This document shows, in pieces, positions 34,106-44,475 of a stretch of DNA of 59,122 nt (within the stretch, counting starts at the first letter, position 1; each line of letters begins with the position of its first letter). The translations under genes and the position numbers were made by a program. The DNA lies in assembly GCA_016178625.1 (NCBI GenBank), contig JACOSX010000047.1:1-59122 (forward strand). Direction: 5' to 3'. The notes under the pieces are model-generated. The model searched no databases. It saw only the letters and a list, made by a program, of their open reading frames with translations, and was not told the DNA's origin. This DNA comes from Ignavibacteria bacterium (lineage in GTDB: Bacteria; Bacteroidota; Ignavibacteria; UBA10030; SZUA-254).

Positions 34106-37100
34106 ATGAAAGCTACAAGCACGTTGTGTATGATCTTGTCGTTGTTCCAGATAGGGTTCGGTCAAACTCCAACCTATCAGCTCATCCTGAAGAACGATTC
34201 GCTCATCAATAGTACGGCGTATGAGTTCGACATCTACCTGCAACGGACAGGCGTCACAGCACTTGAGCTGGCAACGTTACAACCAATTCTCACATTCAAT
34301 ACGGGAATCTCATCAGGAACGCTATCATTCACGATCAATGCAGGTTCATCACAGCTCAATGCTTCCCAACAACCGACAGATGCGAAGTTATCAATCAACG
34401 GCGACGAATTACAAATCCAACCAAATCTTCCACCGGGAGCCGGCAGCGGGACGGTGATTCCGATCGCTCCGGGTCTGCGTGTTGGAAGATTTAGAGTGAG
34501 CAGCACGGTTCCGTTCGAAAATCAGCCAGCCAATATTGCCTGGAAGAATTCCGGCGCAAATCCAATCACGAAAATAAATGCTTATGTCGGAGGGTCGAAT
34601 ACTCCAATAACCGATACTACCGGTCACACGAACCTTCTCGCGAACGGCACGCTCTCACCTCTGACGGTCACCACCAATTCACCGCTCCCGAGTGCGACGG
34701 CAGGAACTGCATATGCTGAAACACTCATGGCAACCGGAGGATCACCGCCATATTCCTGGTCGATCACTACTGGCTCGCTTCCTACTGGATTAACTCTCGC
34801 TTCAACAGGCATTATCAGCGGTACGACCACAACCGCCGGCAATTTTGGGGTCACTATCCAAGCGACTGACGCTGCATCGGGAACTGCGAGTAGAGCATTC
34901 ACACTCACGGTTATTGCCGGGGCAGCAGCAGAACTCTCGCTTATTCAACAGCCAACAAGTACGACCGCAGGCGCCACAATTTCGCCTGCAGTGACCGCGC
35001 AGTTGAGGGACGCCTTTGGCAATAACGTTGCAACCTCGGGCGTTGCAGTGGCGATCGCCATCGCATCAGGCACTGGTGTGCTCAGCGGAACCTTATCCCA
35101 GTTGACCAGTGGGAGCGGCTTGGCCACCTTCAATGATCTCAGCATAAACCTTGTGGGTACAAAGACATTAACTGTATCAAGCGGTGGTCTCACTCCTGAT
35201 ACCAGCAACATCTTCACAATTTCAGCGGGCACAGCGAATCATGTAGTATTTATCCAGCAACCGACAGATGCCGGATCTGGCGTTGCTATCAGTCCAGCTA
35301 TTACGGTTCAACTCAAGGATGCTTTCGGTAATAACGTGACAACTTCCGGTATCACGGTCTCTATGTCGCTCTCGAGCGGAACCGGAACTCTCTCAGGCAC
35401 AAAAAACCAAAACACGAACACGAGCGGTATCGCATTGTTCAATGATTTGAGCATTGATCTCGCTGGTCCAAAAACTCTTACTGCATCAAGTGGCTCATTA
35501 ACTCCAGCGGCAAGTAACGCATTTACCATAACTCCGGGTTCGGCGACTCATCTTGTCTTTACTCAGCAACCGTCGAACACTGTTGCGGGAGTTGCCATCG
35601 CCCCGGCGATCACGGTACAGTTGCGAGATGCAGCGGAAAATGATGTGCCAACTTCCGGGATCGGCATCACCATGTCTCTCGCCAGCGGCACGGGAACGCT
35701 GAGCGGTAGTACACTGCAAGTGACAGACGCTTTAGGGAAGGCAACCTATAATGACCTGAGCATTAATCTTGTTGGCACAAAGACATTGAGCGCCGTTGGA
35801 GGCAGGTTCTTATTCGTTGTGAGTAATTCCTTCACGATTTCTACCGCAGCGGCGAGTAAATTAGTTTTCGTACAACAGCCGACCAACGGTGTCGCGGGAG
35901 CCGTGATCAGCCCACCGATAACAGTACAATTAAATGATAGCCTTGGTAATACCGTGGCAACAGCCGGCGTTTCCGTTTCAATGGCACTCTCGGCAGGTTC
36001 GGGGAGTCTCGGCGGCACGATTCCACAACTTACAAACGGTTCCGGTCTTGCGACATTCAGTGATCTTGTCATCAACCAACCAGGCGCGAAAGTGGTAAGG
36101 GCATCAAGCGGAGCGTTAACTCCCGCGACAAGCAATTCCTTCACACTGACAATGGATACGATTATTGCCTCCGCAGGGCCAAACGGATCAATCGCCCCAT
36201 CGGGAACCGTCACTCTTCTGTTCAATGCGAATCAGACATTTACAATCAGTCCTAATGCTGGTTATCATATTCAAGATGTTCTTGTCGATGGTAGTTCTGT
36301 GGGTGCCGTCGGATCGTACTCATTCACAAACGTCACTTCCAATCACTCGATCAGTGCGAGCTTCTCTATCGACACACTGACGATTACGGCAAGCGCTGGA
36401 GCGAATGGATCTGTTATTCCTTCTGGCGCCGTGAAGGTGCCTTATGATGGTAGCAAGTCGTTTACGATCACCCCGACCACAGGATATCATGTGTCGGATG
36501 TGCTTGTTGATGGCAGCTCCGTCGGGGCTGTGACCTCCTTCTTGTTCACGAATGTTGTTACGGACCACACCATCTCGGCAAGCTTCGCGATCGATACGCT
36601 GACGATTACGGCGACATCAGGGGGAAATGGAACCATCTCACCCGCCGGGAATGTACGGGTACTGTATGGCGCAAGCCAATCGTTCACGATCACCCCATCT
36701 CTTGGTTACCATATCTCAGACGTAGTCGTCGATGGCGGGTCAGTTGGACCTGTGTCATCATACACCTTTACGAATGTAACGACAAATCACACGATCACTG
36801 CGAGCTTCACAATTATTGGATATACGATAACTGCCACTGCCGGTGCAAATGGTACAATCTCGCCATCAGGGGCAGTAGCGGCAAATTTTGGCTCGAGCCA
36901 GACATTTACCATTGCAGCAAATACGGGATACCACATCGCAAACGTGCTTGTTGATGGGAATTCTGTTGGCGCCGTATCATCTTACACCTTTACAAATATC
37001 CAAGCAAACCATACGATTACAGCAAGCTTCGCTCCAAATAGTTTATCAATCACCGTTCAGACATCTCCTCCCGGTCTGACAATGATCGTCGATGGAGTTA

Positions 37101-40100
37101 CCTTGTCCAGTCCGCAGTCGTTTACCTGGACGGCAGCCACAAATCATACGATTGCCGTTGTTGATACCCAGAGTGGGGGCGTAAGCACACGCTACCTGTG
37201 GAACAACTGGAGCGACAACGGCGCAAAGTCGCATACCGTAACTCCGCTCACAGATAGTGTCTTCAGTGCGAACTTCACGACCCAGTATTTCCTAACAATG
37301 AGTTCCAATCCCGGTGGCACTGCACTTCCACCGAGCAACTGGTTCAACAAGGGACAGATCGTCACGATCATCGGCGTTCCAGATAGCAAGTATAATTTCA
37401 GTGTGTGGAGTGGAACAGGAAACGGTTCGACGAATTCAACAAGCGACACAGCAACTGTCACAATGAACGGACCCATTTCAGAAATCGCGAACTTCGTCCG
37501 CAAACCTGTTCAAATTACCATCCAAGCAAATCCTCCAGGAAGAACCTTCGTGTACGACGGTGCACCCTATACGGTTCCCCAGACGAGAACAGTCGTTCCC
37601 GGCGAATCACATTCAGTCGATATCTTCAATCTGACACAAAGTGACACGATGCCTGGAAGGCAATTCGTGTGGAAGAACTGGAGCGATGGCGGCCCGAAAT
37701 TCCATACGATCTCTCCTGATTCGAATACGACATACATCGCGAACTTCGGGTCACAATTCTTACTGACGGTCGTAGCGGGACCGAACGGAACGGTAACCCC
37801 ACCAAGTGACTCCCAGGATAGCGCGAAGGTTGTTGCGATGATGGCAACACCAAACACCGGCTATCACTTCAGCGTATGGAAAGGAAAAGGGACCGGCTCG
37901 TACACAGGCACAAATAATCCTGCGAACGTCACAATGGGTGGACCGATCAACGACACAGCCAGCTTTGCAATTGATACGTTGATCATTGCTGCAACGAGTG
38001 GCGCCAATGGATCGATCTCACCGGCCGGCGATGTGAAGGTGACATACGGTAGCAGTCAGACGTTCACGATCACACCGGCTGCGACGTATCATATATCGGA
38101 TGTGGTTGTTGACGGCAACTCGGTGGGAGCTGTTACTTCTTACACCTTCACCAACGTAACGGCCAACCATACAATCACGGCAAGCTTTACAATCAACGGA
38201 TATACCATTACTGCGAGCGCAGGCGCTAATGGGACAATCTCACCATCCGGACCGGTCGCGGTAACAGCAGGATCGAATCAACTGTTCACGATGACACCAA
38301 ATAACGGCTACCACGTCGACAGTGTTCTGGTCGATGGAGTCAATCAGGGTCCTCTCGCACAATACACATTCACCAACATCACTGCAAACCATACGATTCG
38401 GGCAATCTTTGCACCGAATGGACTTTCAGTTATCGTCCAGACGAATCCGGCCGGGTTACAAATCACAGTTGACGGATCGATGTTCGTCAGTCCGCAAACG
38501 TTCAACTGGCTCGCTGGGTCAAGTCACACAATTGCAGCGCCCGATTCACAAGCCGCAGGAGGGAAGAAACGATATCTCTGGCTCAACTGGAGCGATGGTG
38601 GAGCGAAATCACACACTGTTTCATCCCTTAAGGATACGACATTCACTGCTACCTTCACAACGCAGTATTTCTTGACCATGACCGCAGGCGTAGGGGGTTC
38701 GGTCACTCCATCCAGCGATTGGCATGATGCCGGACAAATCGTTCCAATCAACGCAATACCATCGACAGGTTACAGATTCACTGGATGGACTGGGACAGGA
38801 TCAGGTTCCTTCACGGGATCGAGTGCATCTGCCAGTGTTACCATGAATGATTCCGTTATAGAGTCCGCTACTTTCGGTTTGATTCCAATTCAAGTTACAG
38901 TCACGTCAAATCCATCGGGCAGATCGTTCACTGTGGACGGCAACCGGTATACAACGACACAGACTTTCACATGGAATTACGGTGAGACGCACTCGCTCGC
39001 AACGGCGGATTCCCAGTCAAATGGTGGAACTCGCTTTCTGTTCCTTAACTGGAGCGACGGTGGCTTGATGTCTCATTCCGTAATGCCAATCAGCGACACA
39101 GTGTTCTCGGTGAATTTCAAAACCCAATACTTGTTAACGATGAATTCAGAAAGCGGTGGAACAGTGCTTCCATCGAGTAACTGGCAGGATAGCGGTAGGG
39201 TTGTTTCCATCTCCGCCCAAGCCGATCCGGGCTATGCGTTCAACGGCTGGACGGGAACCGGAGCGGGCTCGTTTACGGGAATTACCAATCCGACTAACAT
39301 CACCATGCTTGCCCCGATCACTGAAACGGCATCATTCACCCGGTTTGGTGTTTCTGTGACCCTGCAGACGAACCCATCAGGACTTTCAATTATTGTGGAC
39401 AGCATCTCGTACGTGAGCCCTCAGACGTTCAGTTGGGTGACCGGTTCAAGCCATACTATCTCGACCACTTCACCTCAGAGCGGTGGAACGGGAACCAGAT
39501 ATGTGTGGAATTCGTGGAGCGATAACGGAACAATGTCCCATGTCGTTGTTCCTCTCAAGGATTCTACGATCACGGCAAACTTCACAACACAGTACTATCT
39601 CACGATGATTGCCAATCCAGGCGGCTCGGTAACTCCGACAAGCACCTGGTACAACAGTGGACAGAGTGTCACCATCACCGGCTTCCCGACCACCGACTAC
39701 GTCTTCAATGTATGGAGCGGAAGTGGGAACGGTTCATACACCGGCAACAATAATCCTGCAACGGTGTTCATGAATGGCCCGATCACTGAAGTGGGAAACT
39801 TCAGACGGGACCAAGTTCAAATCGTCTTACAATCAAATCCTCCCGGGCGTCCGTTTTCTTACGATGGCGCCACGTATACGACCACCCAAACTCGCTTCGT
39901 GGATCCGGGGACAGAACATTTTTTGAACGTTGCGTCTCCCCAGCCTGTCGGGCCGGGAATGCAGTATGTGTTTAATAACTGGAGTGATGGCGGTGCACAG
40001 TTCCATAGTATTTTCCCTGACTCTAATACAACATACACGGTGAACTTCACCAAACAATTTCTTCTGACAGTAGTCGCTGAAACAGGTGGCTCAGTCTCTC

Positions 40101-43100
40101 CCCCAAGCGGATTCCAGGATAGCGGCAAGGCGATCCCAATCTCCGCAACGGCGAACGTAGGATATACATTCATCGGATGGAATGGTTCTGGACCCGGCTC
40201 GTACACTGGACCAAATGCATCGGCGAGTGTTACCATGAGCGGTCCGATTGCAGATACAGCGCGGTTCACTCAATTTGCCGTTCAGGTGACGATAGGGTCT
40301 AATCCCTCCGGGCGATCCATCATTGTCGATGGAGTCGAATACACGAGTACTCAGATTTTCCACTGGATTCAGGGTTCGTTCCATTCGCTTGCGACATCTT
40401 CACCTCAAACGGGTGATACACTTACGCGTTACCTCTTTACGAATTGGAGCGACGGAGGAAGTCTTTCGCACTCGGTGGCACCGATAAGTGACACAACCAT
40501 TACAGCTAATTTCTCAACGCAATATTATCTCACGATGAATGCCGGCTCCGGGGGAACTGTCACTCCTCCCAGTAACTGGCACAATGCGGGGCAGTCCGTT
40601 TCGATCAACGCTACACCAAACGCGACATACACCTTTGGCGGATGGAATGGATCCGGTCCTGGCTCCTACTCTGGCACGAACTCCAGCGCCGTCGCAACGA
40701 TGAACGGACCAATCACTGAAACATCGAGCTTCACCTTAATACCTGTCCACGTGACCATCGGGACAAACCCGGCAGGCCTGTCATACATTGTCGATTCTGT
40801 TTCTTACTCAAAAGAACAGACATTCATTTGGGAGTTCGGATCACGACACAGTATCGGGGCAACCAGTCCGCAGAACCAGACCTCCGATACTCGAGATGTG
40901 TGGCGATCGTGGAGCGATAGTGGCGCGATCTCTCACACAATCATTCCGGTGAGCGATACTTCTTTGACGGCAAGCTTCGGTAGCCAATTTTTCTTAACGA
41001 TGGTCGCTGATACCGGAGGGACAGTATCTCCCGCGAGTAATTGGCAGGATAGCGGAAAGATTGTTCGCATCTCCGCAACAGCAAACACCGGGTACACGTT
41101 CAGCAGTTGGAGCGGAAGCGGTAGCGGATCATACAGCGGCTCCAATTCTTCACCGAACATCACGATGAATGGACCTGTCACCGAACGGGCAAGCTTCATT
41201 CGATTTGCGGCTCAAGTGACCGTAAGAACAAATCCCTCAGGACTCTCAATCACAGTTGATGGAACTCCATACATCAGTCCGCATAGTTTCACGTGGCTAA
41301 CCGGCTCTAATCACACCATTGCGGCGGTAGATACTCAGAGCGGTAACCCGGGAATTCGATATCTGTGGAATAACTGGAGTGATGGAAAACCAATCATGCA
41401 TGCGGTTACGCCATTGACGGATTCAACATTCACGGCAAACTTTGGCGCACAATATTATCTAACGATGGGGGCAAACGACGGCGGAACAGCAACGCCTGCC
41501 AGCGGTTGGTACAATAGCAGCCAGAGCGTCACGATCACAGCAATCCCCGAAGATCGTTATAACTTTAACCTGTGGAGCGGCACAGGATTAGGTTCCTACA
41601 ATGGGACGAACAATCCAGCAACCGTAACAATGAACAGTCCGATCTCTCAAACGGCAAACTTCACCCGCAAGCCTGTGATTATCAGAATTCAAAGCAATCC
41701 TTCGGGCAGATCATTCGTTTATGACGGCGTCTCATACACGCAGCCTCAGACACGAACCGTCAATCCAGGTGAAGAGCATTTCCTCGATGCTGCTTCGCCG
41801 CAGTCGGCGGGCACTGGCATCCAATACGTATGGAAGAGTTGGAGTGATGGCGGCGCGAGGTTCCATAGCATCTTCCCGGATTCTAGTACAACGTACACGG
41901 TGAACTTTGGCAAGCAATTCTTTCTCACGACGGTTGCTGGAACGGGCGGAACAGTTACACCGCAAAGCGACTGGCAAGATAGCGGTACAGTCATCTCAAT
42001 CACCGCTTTACCTAACCAGGGTTTCAGTTTCAGTCACTGGGGGGGGGGTGGAATTGGATCGTACACGGGCACCAATAATCCCGCGACTGTAGCGATGAAC
42101 GGTTCGATCAGCGATACTGCATTCTTCGGCCAAGCAATTCAGATTACGATAGCATCCGAACCGGCTGGTCAGGTCATCATGTTAGACGACTCATCGTACA
42201 AAGCCCCAAAACCTATGTCATGGCTTGTCGGGTCAAGTCATACACTTGCCACAACATCACCACAGTATGATAGCGCGCAAACGACGCGCTTTCTATTCGA
42301 TCACTGGAGTGACAGTGGCGCAATCTCCCATGTCATCGCGCCGACGAGCGATTCAACATTTACTGCAACCTTCACCACGCAATATTTTCTGAAGACGGAC
42401 GCTGGAGATGGTGGAATTGTCGTAACTTCAAGTGCATGGCATAATAAAGGAAAGCGAGTTCGGATTCTCGCCATGCCCGACAGTGGTTATATCTTCGTCG
42501 AGTGGCACGGGGCCGGCAACGGTTCTTATTCAGGCACGAATGCCTCGGACAGCGTGACTATGAACGGACCGATTACTGAGACTGCAATCTTCGGCCGCAT
42601 CTTGCCACCACCGACGCTTTCCGGTCTGCAAAATAATGCCGAGGGGGTTTCCACTTCTCCAAACCTTGATTGGAACGCGTACCCCGGGGCGACGTCGTAT
42701 CGACTTCAGGTCTCGGCAGACTCCCTGTTCCGCACAACGGTCTTCGACAGCTCGACAATCGTCGATACAACAATTCAACTAAAGACTCTCGCTAACCTCA
42801 CCTCATATTATTGGCGCGTCAGTGTCCGGATAGGTGTTGATGCCAGCACCTTCTCGCCAGCACTGAAATTTACCACCATGTCTGCAACGCTAACTGCTCG
42901 CTCTCCCTCGATCAATTGGGCGACGAGATTCACGTATAAGATCGAATGGACAAGTACCGATTTGAGCGGTACGGTGAATATCAAGCTGTCGGCAGATGGA
43001 GGAACGTCCTTCACGATGATACAACGAGAAATTGCCAACTCTGGCGCCGCAATGTGGAGCGTACCGGACACGCAAAGGGTATCCGATGCGTGCAAGCTTC

Positions 43101-44467
43101 GGATAGAATCCTCCTTGAATCCGGCAATCTTCGGAGAGAGCTCTATCTTCTCAATCGTCAGCGGAACTCTGCCTGCTACAGTTCCGATGTCGACTTCCAT
43201 CCAATTCCCTGACGAGCCGTCACTCTCGACTGAATACAGACTCTTTAGCGGAGCCGGAGTCGTCGACACGGTTAAGGTGGGGTTGTTCTTGACCGGCGCG
43301 CAAAAATCCGACTGGAGGATCTACGCCGATAACGGTATGGCTGATAATTACCTTGTAGAGCTTTCGGCGAACTCTCCTCTCACCACCGGCATGGGTTACT
43401 GGCTTATCCGGAAAGGAACGCTCAATATCCCAGCCTTCCCTATGGTGATGCCGAAACTCAGTCTGGATGCAACGGTTAGCATTCCTATTCATTCGGGATG
43501 GAATATTATCAGCAATCCATTCGATAAGAATATTCAATGGCAGACGGTGCTTGCGGCGAATAATCTCTCGACTTCAACACAATTGATGAGTTATACCGGA
43601 ACCTATGCGACAAGCACAGTCCTTGAACCATTCACCGGATATTATTTCTTCAACGACTCAAGCCTCAGGGCGCTGAAGATCCCATATCCGTTCGGTACGG
43701 TCAATATACCGGTCGTCCAACCGCGGGTGAGTTGGAAGGTACAGCTCTCGTTTGAATCTGACATCAATCGCGATCAGGAGAACTATATTGGGATTGCTCC
43801 CATCGCGAAGGCAGGAATCGATCAGCTCGACAGTCACAAGCCACCGCTGTTCCTCGATCAGGGATTCCTCTACTTTTCACGTTCGGAGTGGGATAACACA
43901 TACAGCCGGTTCAGTTCCGATTTCCGTCCATCGCTGGGTGAAGGTCAGGTATGGAATTTTGAAGTATCCAACCCTCGAAAATCGAAAGGGCGTATTCACT
44001 TCAACGGGATTGATCAAGTCCCTGCCGGAAATGAGGTGATACTTGTGAATCTGTATAATAACACCCCTGTTGATCTGCGACGCAACAACGCATTAACATT
44101 TGAGACTGTGAGTCAGGTGATGCCGTTTAAGCTGATCATCGGGAAGAAAGAATTTGTCGAAGGTGAGATTTCGAAACTGATGCCTGATGCATTTGAGCTC
44201 GTGCAGAATTTCCCGAATCCCTTCAACTCAACGACTTCCATCAGCATCAAGCTGCCGAAAGAAACAGAAGTTCGTATAGATGTTTACACGATTCTTGGAC
44301 AGCGGGTGAAGACGCTTGCGCAAGGTCGATACCCACAAGGCGTGTACACATTTGTATGGGATGGAACGGATCTTGCAGGTATGCCGGCAGCCAGCGGGGT
44401 ATACTTTTACCGTTTCTCCGATGGCGCAAGCGTTCTCCAAACGAAAAAAATGATTTTAGCCAAATAG
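34106..44467 (+). CDS. Giant secreted repeat protein with T9SS type A sorting domain
   Basis: 3453 aa from ATG 34106 (MKATSTLCMILSLFQIGFGQ signal peptide; GAGGTGAT 6 nt upstream), not the track's 34049. In order: a cohesin-like beta domain (~20-185), a He_PIG putative Ig module (~187-270), four Big-type modules (~275-682), four short InlB/Flg_new-type repeats (~683-977), then eleven ~147-aa paired repeats (VDG…NWSDGG plus GYxFxxWxGxGxGSYTG; ~979-2830) with two more short repeats inserted (~1290-1437). A fibronectin-III-like module (~2832-2925), unassigned beta-rich domains and a C-terminal sorting domain (FELVQNFPNPFNS…GVYFYRF…KKMILAK) close it. Exported by Sec then T9SS to the surface. Probably an adhesin or matrix protein. 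Confidence 0.88.
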   Translation: MKATSTLCMILSLFQIGFGQTPTYQLILKNDSLINSTAYEFDIYLQRTGVTALELATLQPILTFNTGISSGTLSFTINAGSSQLNASQQPTDAKLSINGDELQIQPNLPPGAGSGTVIPIAPGLRVGRFRVSSTVPFENQPANIAWKNSGANPITKINAYVGGSNTPITDTTGHTNLLANGTLSPLTVTTNSPLPSATAGTAYAETLMATGGSPPYSWSITTGSLPTGLTLASTGIISGTTTTAGNFGVTIQATDAASGTASRAFTLTVIAGAAAELSLIQQPTSTTAGATISPAVTAQLRDAFGNNVATSGVAVAIAIASGTGVLSGTLSQLTSGSGLATFNDLSINLVGTKTLTVSSGGLTPDTSNIFTISAGTANHVVFIQQPTDAGSGVAISPAITVQLKDAFGNNVTTSGITVSMSLSSGTGTLSGTKNQNTNTSGIALFNDLSIDLAGPKTLTASSGSLTPAASNAFTITPGSATHLVFTQQPSNTVAGVAIAPAITVQLRDAAENDVPTSGIGITMSLASGTGTLSGSTLQVTDALGKATYNDLSINLVGTKTLSAVGGRFLFVVSNSFTISTAAASKLVFVQQPTNGVAGAVISPPITVQLNDSLGNTVATAGVSVSMALSAGSGSLGGTIPQLTNGSGLATFSDLVINQPGAKVVRASSGALTPATSNSFTLTMDTIIASAGPNGSIAPSGTVTLLFNANQTFTISPNAGYHIQDVLVDGSSVGAVGSYSFTNVTSNHSISASFSIDTLTITASAGANGSVIPSGAVKVPYDGSKSFTITPTTGYHVSDVLVDGSSVGAVTSFLFTNVVTDHTISASFAIDTLTITATSGGNGTISPAGNVRVLYGASQSFTITPSLGYHISDVVVDGGSVGPVSSYTFTNVTTNHTITASFTIIGYTITATAGANGTISPSGAVAANFGSSQTFTIAANTGYHIANVLVDGNSVGAVSSYTFTNIQANHTITASFAPNSLSITVQTSPPGLTMIVDGVTLSSPQSFTWTAATNHTIAVVDTQSGGVSTRYLWNNWSDNGAKSHTVTPLTDSVFSANFTTQYFLTMSSNPGGTALPPSNWFNKGQIVTIIGVPDSKYNFSVWSGTGNGSTNSTSDTATVTMNGPISEIANFVRKPVQITIQANPPGRTFVYDGAPYTVPQTRTVVPGESHSVDIFNLTQSDTMPGRQFVWKNWSDGGPKFHTISPDSNTTYIANFGSQFLLTVVAGPNGTVTPPSDSQDSAKVVAMMATPNTGYHFSVWKGKGTGSYTGTNNPANVTMGGPINDTASFAIDTLIIAATSGANGSISPAGDVKVTYGSSQTFTITPAATYHISDVVVDGNSVGAVTSYTFTNVTANHTITASFTINGYTITASAGANGTISPSGPVAVTAGSNQLFTMTPNNGYHVDSVLVDGVNQGPLAQYTFTNITANHTIRAIFAPNGLSVIVQTNPAGLQITVDGSMFVSPQTFNWLAGSSHTIAAPDSQAAGGKKRYLWLNWSDGGAKSHTVSSLKDTTFTATFTTQYFLTMTAGVGGSVTPSSDWHDAGQIVPINAIPSTGYRFTGWTGTGSGSFTGSSASASVTMNDSVIESATFGLIPIQVTVTSNPSGRSFTVDGNRYTTTQTFTWNYGETHSLATADSQSNGGTRFLFLNWSDGGLMSHSVMPISDTVFSVNFKTQYLLTMNSESGGTVLPSSNWQDSGRVVSISAQADPGYAFNGWTGTGAGSFTGITNPTNITMLAPITETASFTRFGVSVTLQTNPSGLSIIVDSISYVSPQTFSWVTGSSHTISTTSPQSGGTGTRYVWNSWSDNGTMSHVVVPLKDSTITANFTTQYYLTMIANPGGSVTPTSTWYNSGQSVTITGFPTTDYVFNVWSGSGNGSYTGNNNPATVFMNGPITEVGNFRRDQVQIVLQSNPPGRPFSYDGATYTTTQTRFVDPGTEHFLNVASPQPVGPGMQYVFNNWSDGGAQFHSIFPDSNTTYTVNFTKQFLLTVVAETGGSVSPPSGFQDSGKAIPISATANVGYTFIGWNGSGPGSYTGPNASASVTMSGPIADTARFTQFAVQVTIGSNPSGRSIIVDGVEYTSTQIFHWIQGSFHSLATSSPQTGDTLTRYLFTNWSDGGSLSHSVAPISDTTITANFSTQYYLTMNAGSGGTVTPPSNWHNAGQSVSINATPNATYTFGGWNGSGPGSYSGTNSSAVATMNGPITETSSFTLIPVHVTIGTNPAGLSYIVDSVSYSKEQTFIWEFGSRHSIGATSPQNQTSDTRDVWRSWSDSGAISHTIIPVSDTSLTASFGSQFFLTMVADTGGTVSPASNWQDSGKIVRISATANTGYTFSSWSGSGSGSYSGSNSSPNITMNGPVTERASFIRFAAQVTVRTNPSGLSITVDGTPYISPHSFTWLTGSNHTIAAVDTQSGNPGIRYLWNNWSDGKPIMHAVTPLTDSTFTANFGAQYYLTMGANDGGTATPASGWYNSSQSVTITAIPEDRYNFNLWSGTGLGSYNGTNNPATVTMNSPISQTANFTRKPVIIRIQSNPSGRSFVYDGVSYTQPQTRTVNPGEEHFLDAASPQSAGTGIQYVWKSWSDGGARFHSIFPDSSTTYTVNFGKQFFLTTVAGTGGTVTPQSDWQDSGTVISITALPNQGFSFSHWGGGGIGSYTGTNNPATVAMNGSISDTAFFGQAIQITIASEPAGQVIMLDDSSYKAPKPMSWLVGSSHTLATTSPQYDSAQTTRFLFDHWSDSGAISHVIAPTSDSTFTATFTTQYFLKTDAGDGGIVVTSSAWHNKGKRVRILAMPDSGYIFVEWHGAGNGSYSGTNASDSVTMNGPITETAIFGRILPPPTLSGLQNNAEGVSTSPNLDWNAYPGATSYRLQVSADSLFRTTVFDSSTIVDTTIQLKTLANLTSYYWRVSVRIGVDASTFSPALKFTTMSATLTARSPSINWATRFTYKIEWTSTDLSGTVNIKLSADGGTSFTMIQREIANSGAAMWSVPDTQRVSDACKLRIESSLNPAIFGESSIFSIVSGTLPATVPMSTSIQFPDEPSLSTEYRLFSGAGVVDTVKVGLFLTGAQKSDWRIYADNGMADNYLVELSANSPLTTGMGYWLIRKGTLNIPAFPMVMPKLSLDATVSIPIHSGWNIISNPFDKNIQWQTVLAANNLSTSTQLMSYTGTYATSTVLEPFTGYYFFNDSSLRALKIPYPFGTVNIPVVQPRVSWKVQLSFESDINRDQENYIGIAPIAKAGIDQLDSHKPPLFLDQGFLYFSRSEWDNTYSRFSSDFRPSLGEGQVWNFEVSNPRKSKGRIHFNGIDQVPAGNEVILVNLYNNTPVDLRRNNALTFETVSQVMPFKLIIGKKEFVEGEISKLMPDAFELVQNFPNPFNSTTSISIKLPKETEVRIDVYTILGQRVKTLAQGRYPQGVYTFVWDGTDLAGMPAASGVYFYRFSDGASVLQTKKMILAK
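34931..36150 (+). repeat. Four tandem Big-type modules (~100 aa each) in the giant protein
   Basis: Modules begin at the recurring string (L/V)xFxQQPT/SxxxAGxxISPxxTVQLxDxxGN and end SNxFTIS. They match the third module of the adjacent 31797 gene, so exchange or duplication between the two genes is likely. Confidence 0.85.
36152..37036 (+). repeat. Four tandem ~73-aa InlB/Flg_new-type repeats
   Basis: Each carries ITASAGANGxIxPSGxVxVxxGxxQxFTITPxxGYHIxDVLVDGxSVGAVxSYTFTNVxxNHTITASF. Two further copies lie at about 37975-38415, splitting the array of long repeats. Confidence 0.85.
37041..42597 (+). repeat. Array of eleven ~147-aa paired repeats
   Basis: Counted by the recurring heads (L/V)xVxxxxNPxGxxxxVDG, middles NWSDGGxxxHxVxPxxDTxxxANFxTQYxLTM and tails WxGxGxGSYTGxNxPAxVTMNGPIxExAxF. 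Units alternate in sub-type (NPSGLSIxVD versus NPPGRxFxYDG), suggesting that the duplicated block was often two units. Total span about 5.5 kb. Confidence 0.85.
42039..42048 (+). repeat. Homopolymer G10 inside the giant surface-protein gene
   Basis: TGG GGG GGG GGT reads W-G-G-G-G where sister repeats have W-T/S-G-x-G. A ten-G run is an obvious slipped-strand hotspot; a one-base change would truncate the protein before its T9SS sorting domain. A sequencing or assembly artefact is the other explanation. Confidence 0.75.
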
Positions 44468-44475
44468 GTGACACT

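Noticed and set aside
36152-42597. Possible CRISPR-like periodicity
   Set aside because: Units are about 220 or 440 bp, continuous coding repeats with diverged sequence, not short identical repeats with unique spacers; no cas genes.
32600-43537. Many long antisense ORFs across the two repeat proteins
   Set aside because: They follow the repeat periodicity of the sense frame and have no start or ribosome-site logic; shadows of biased repeats.
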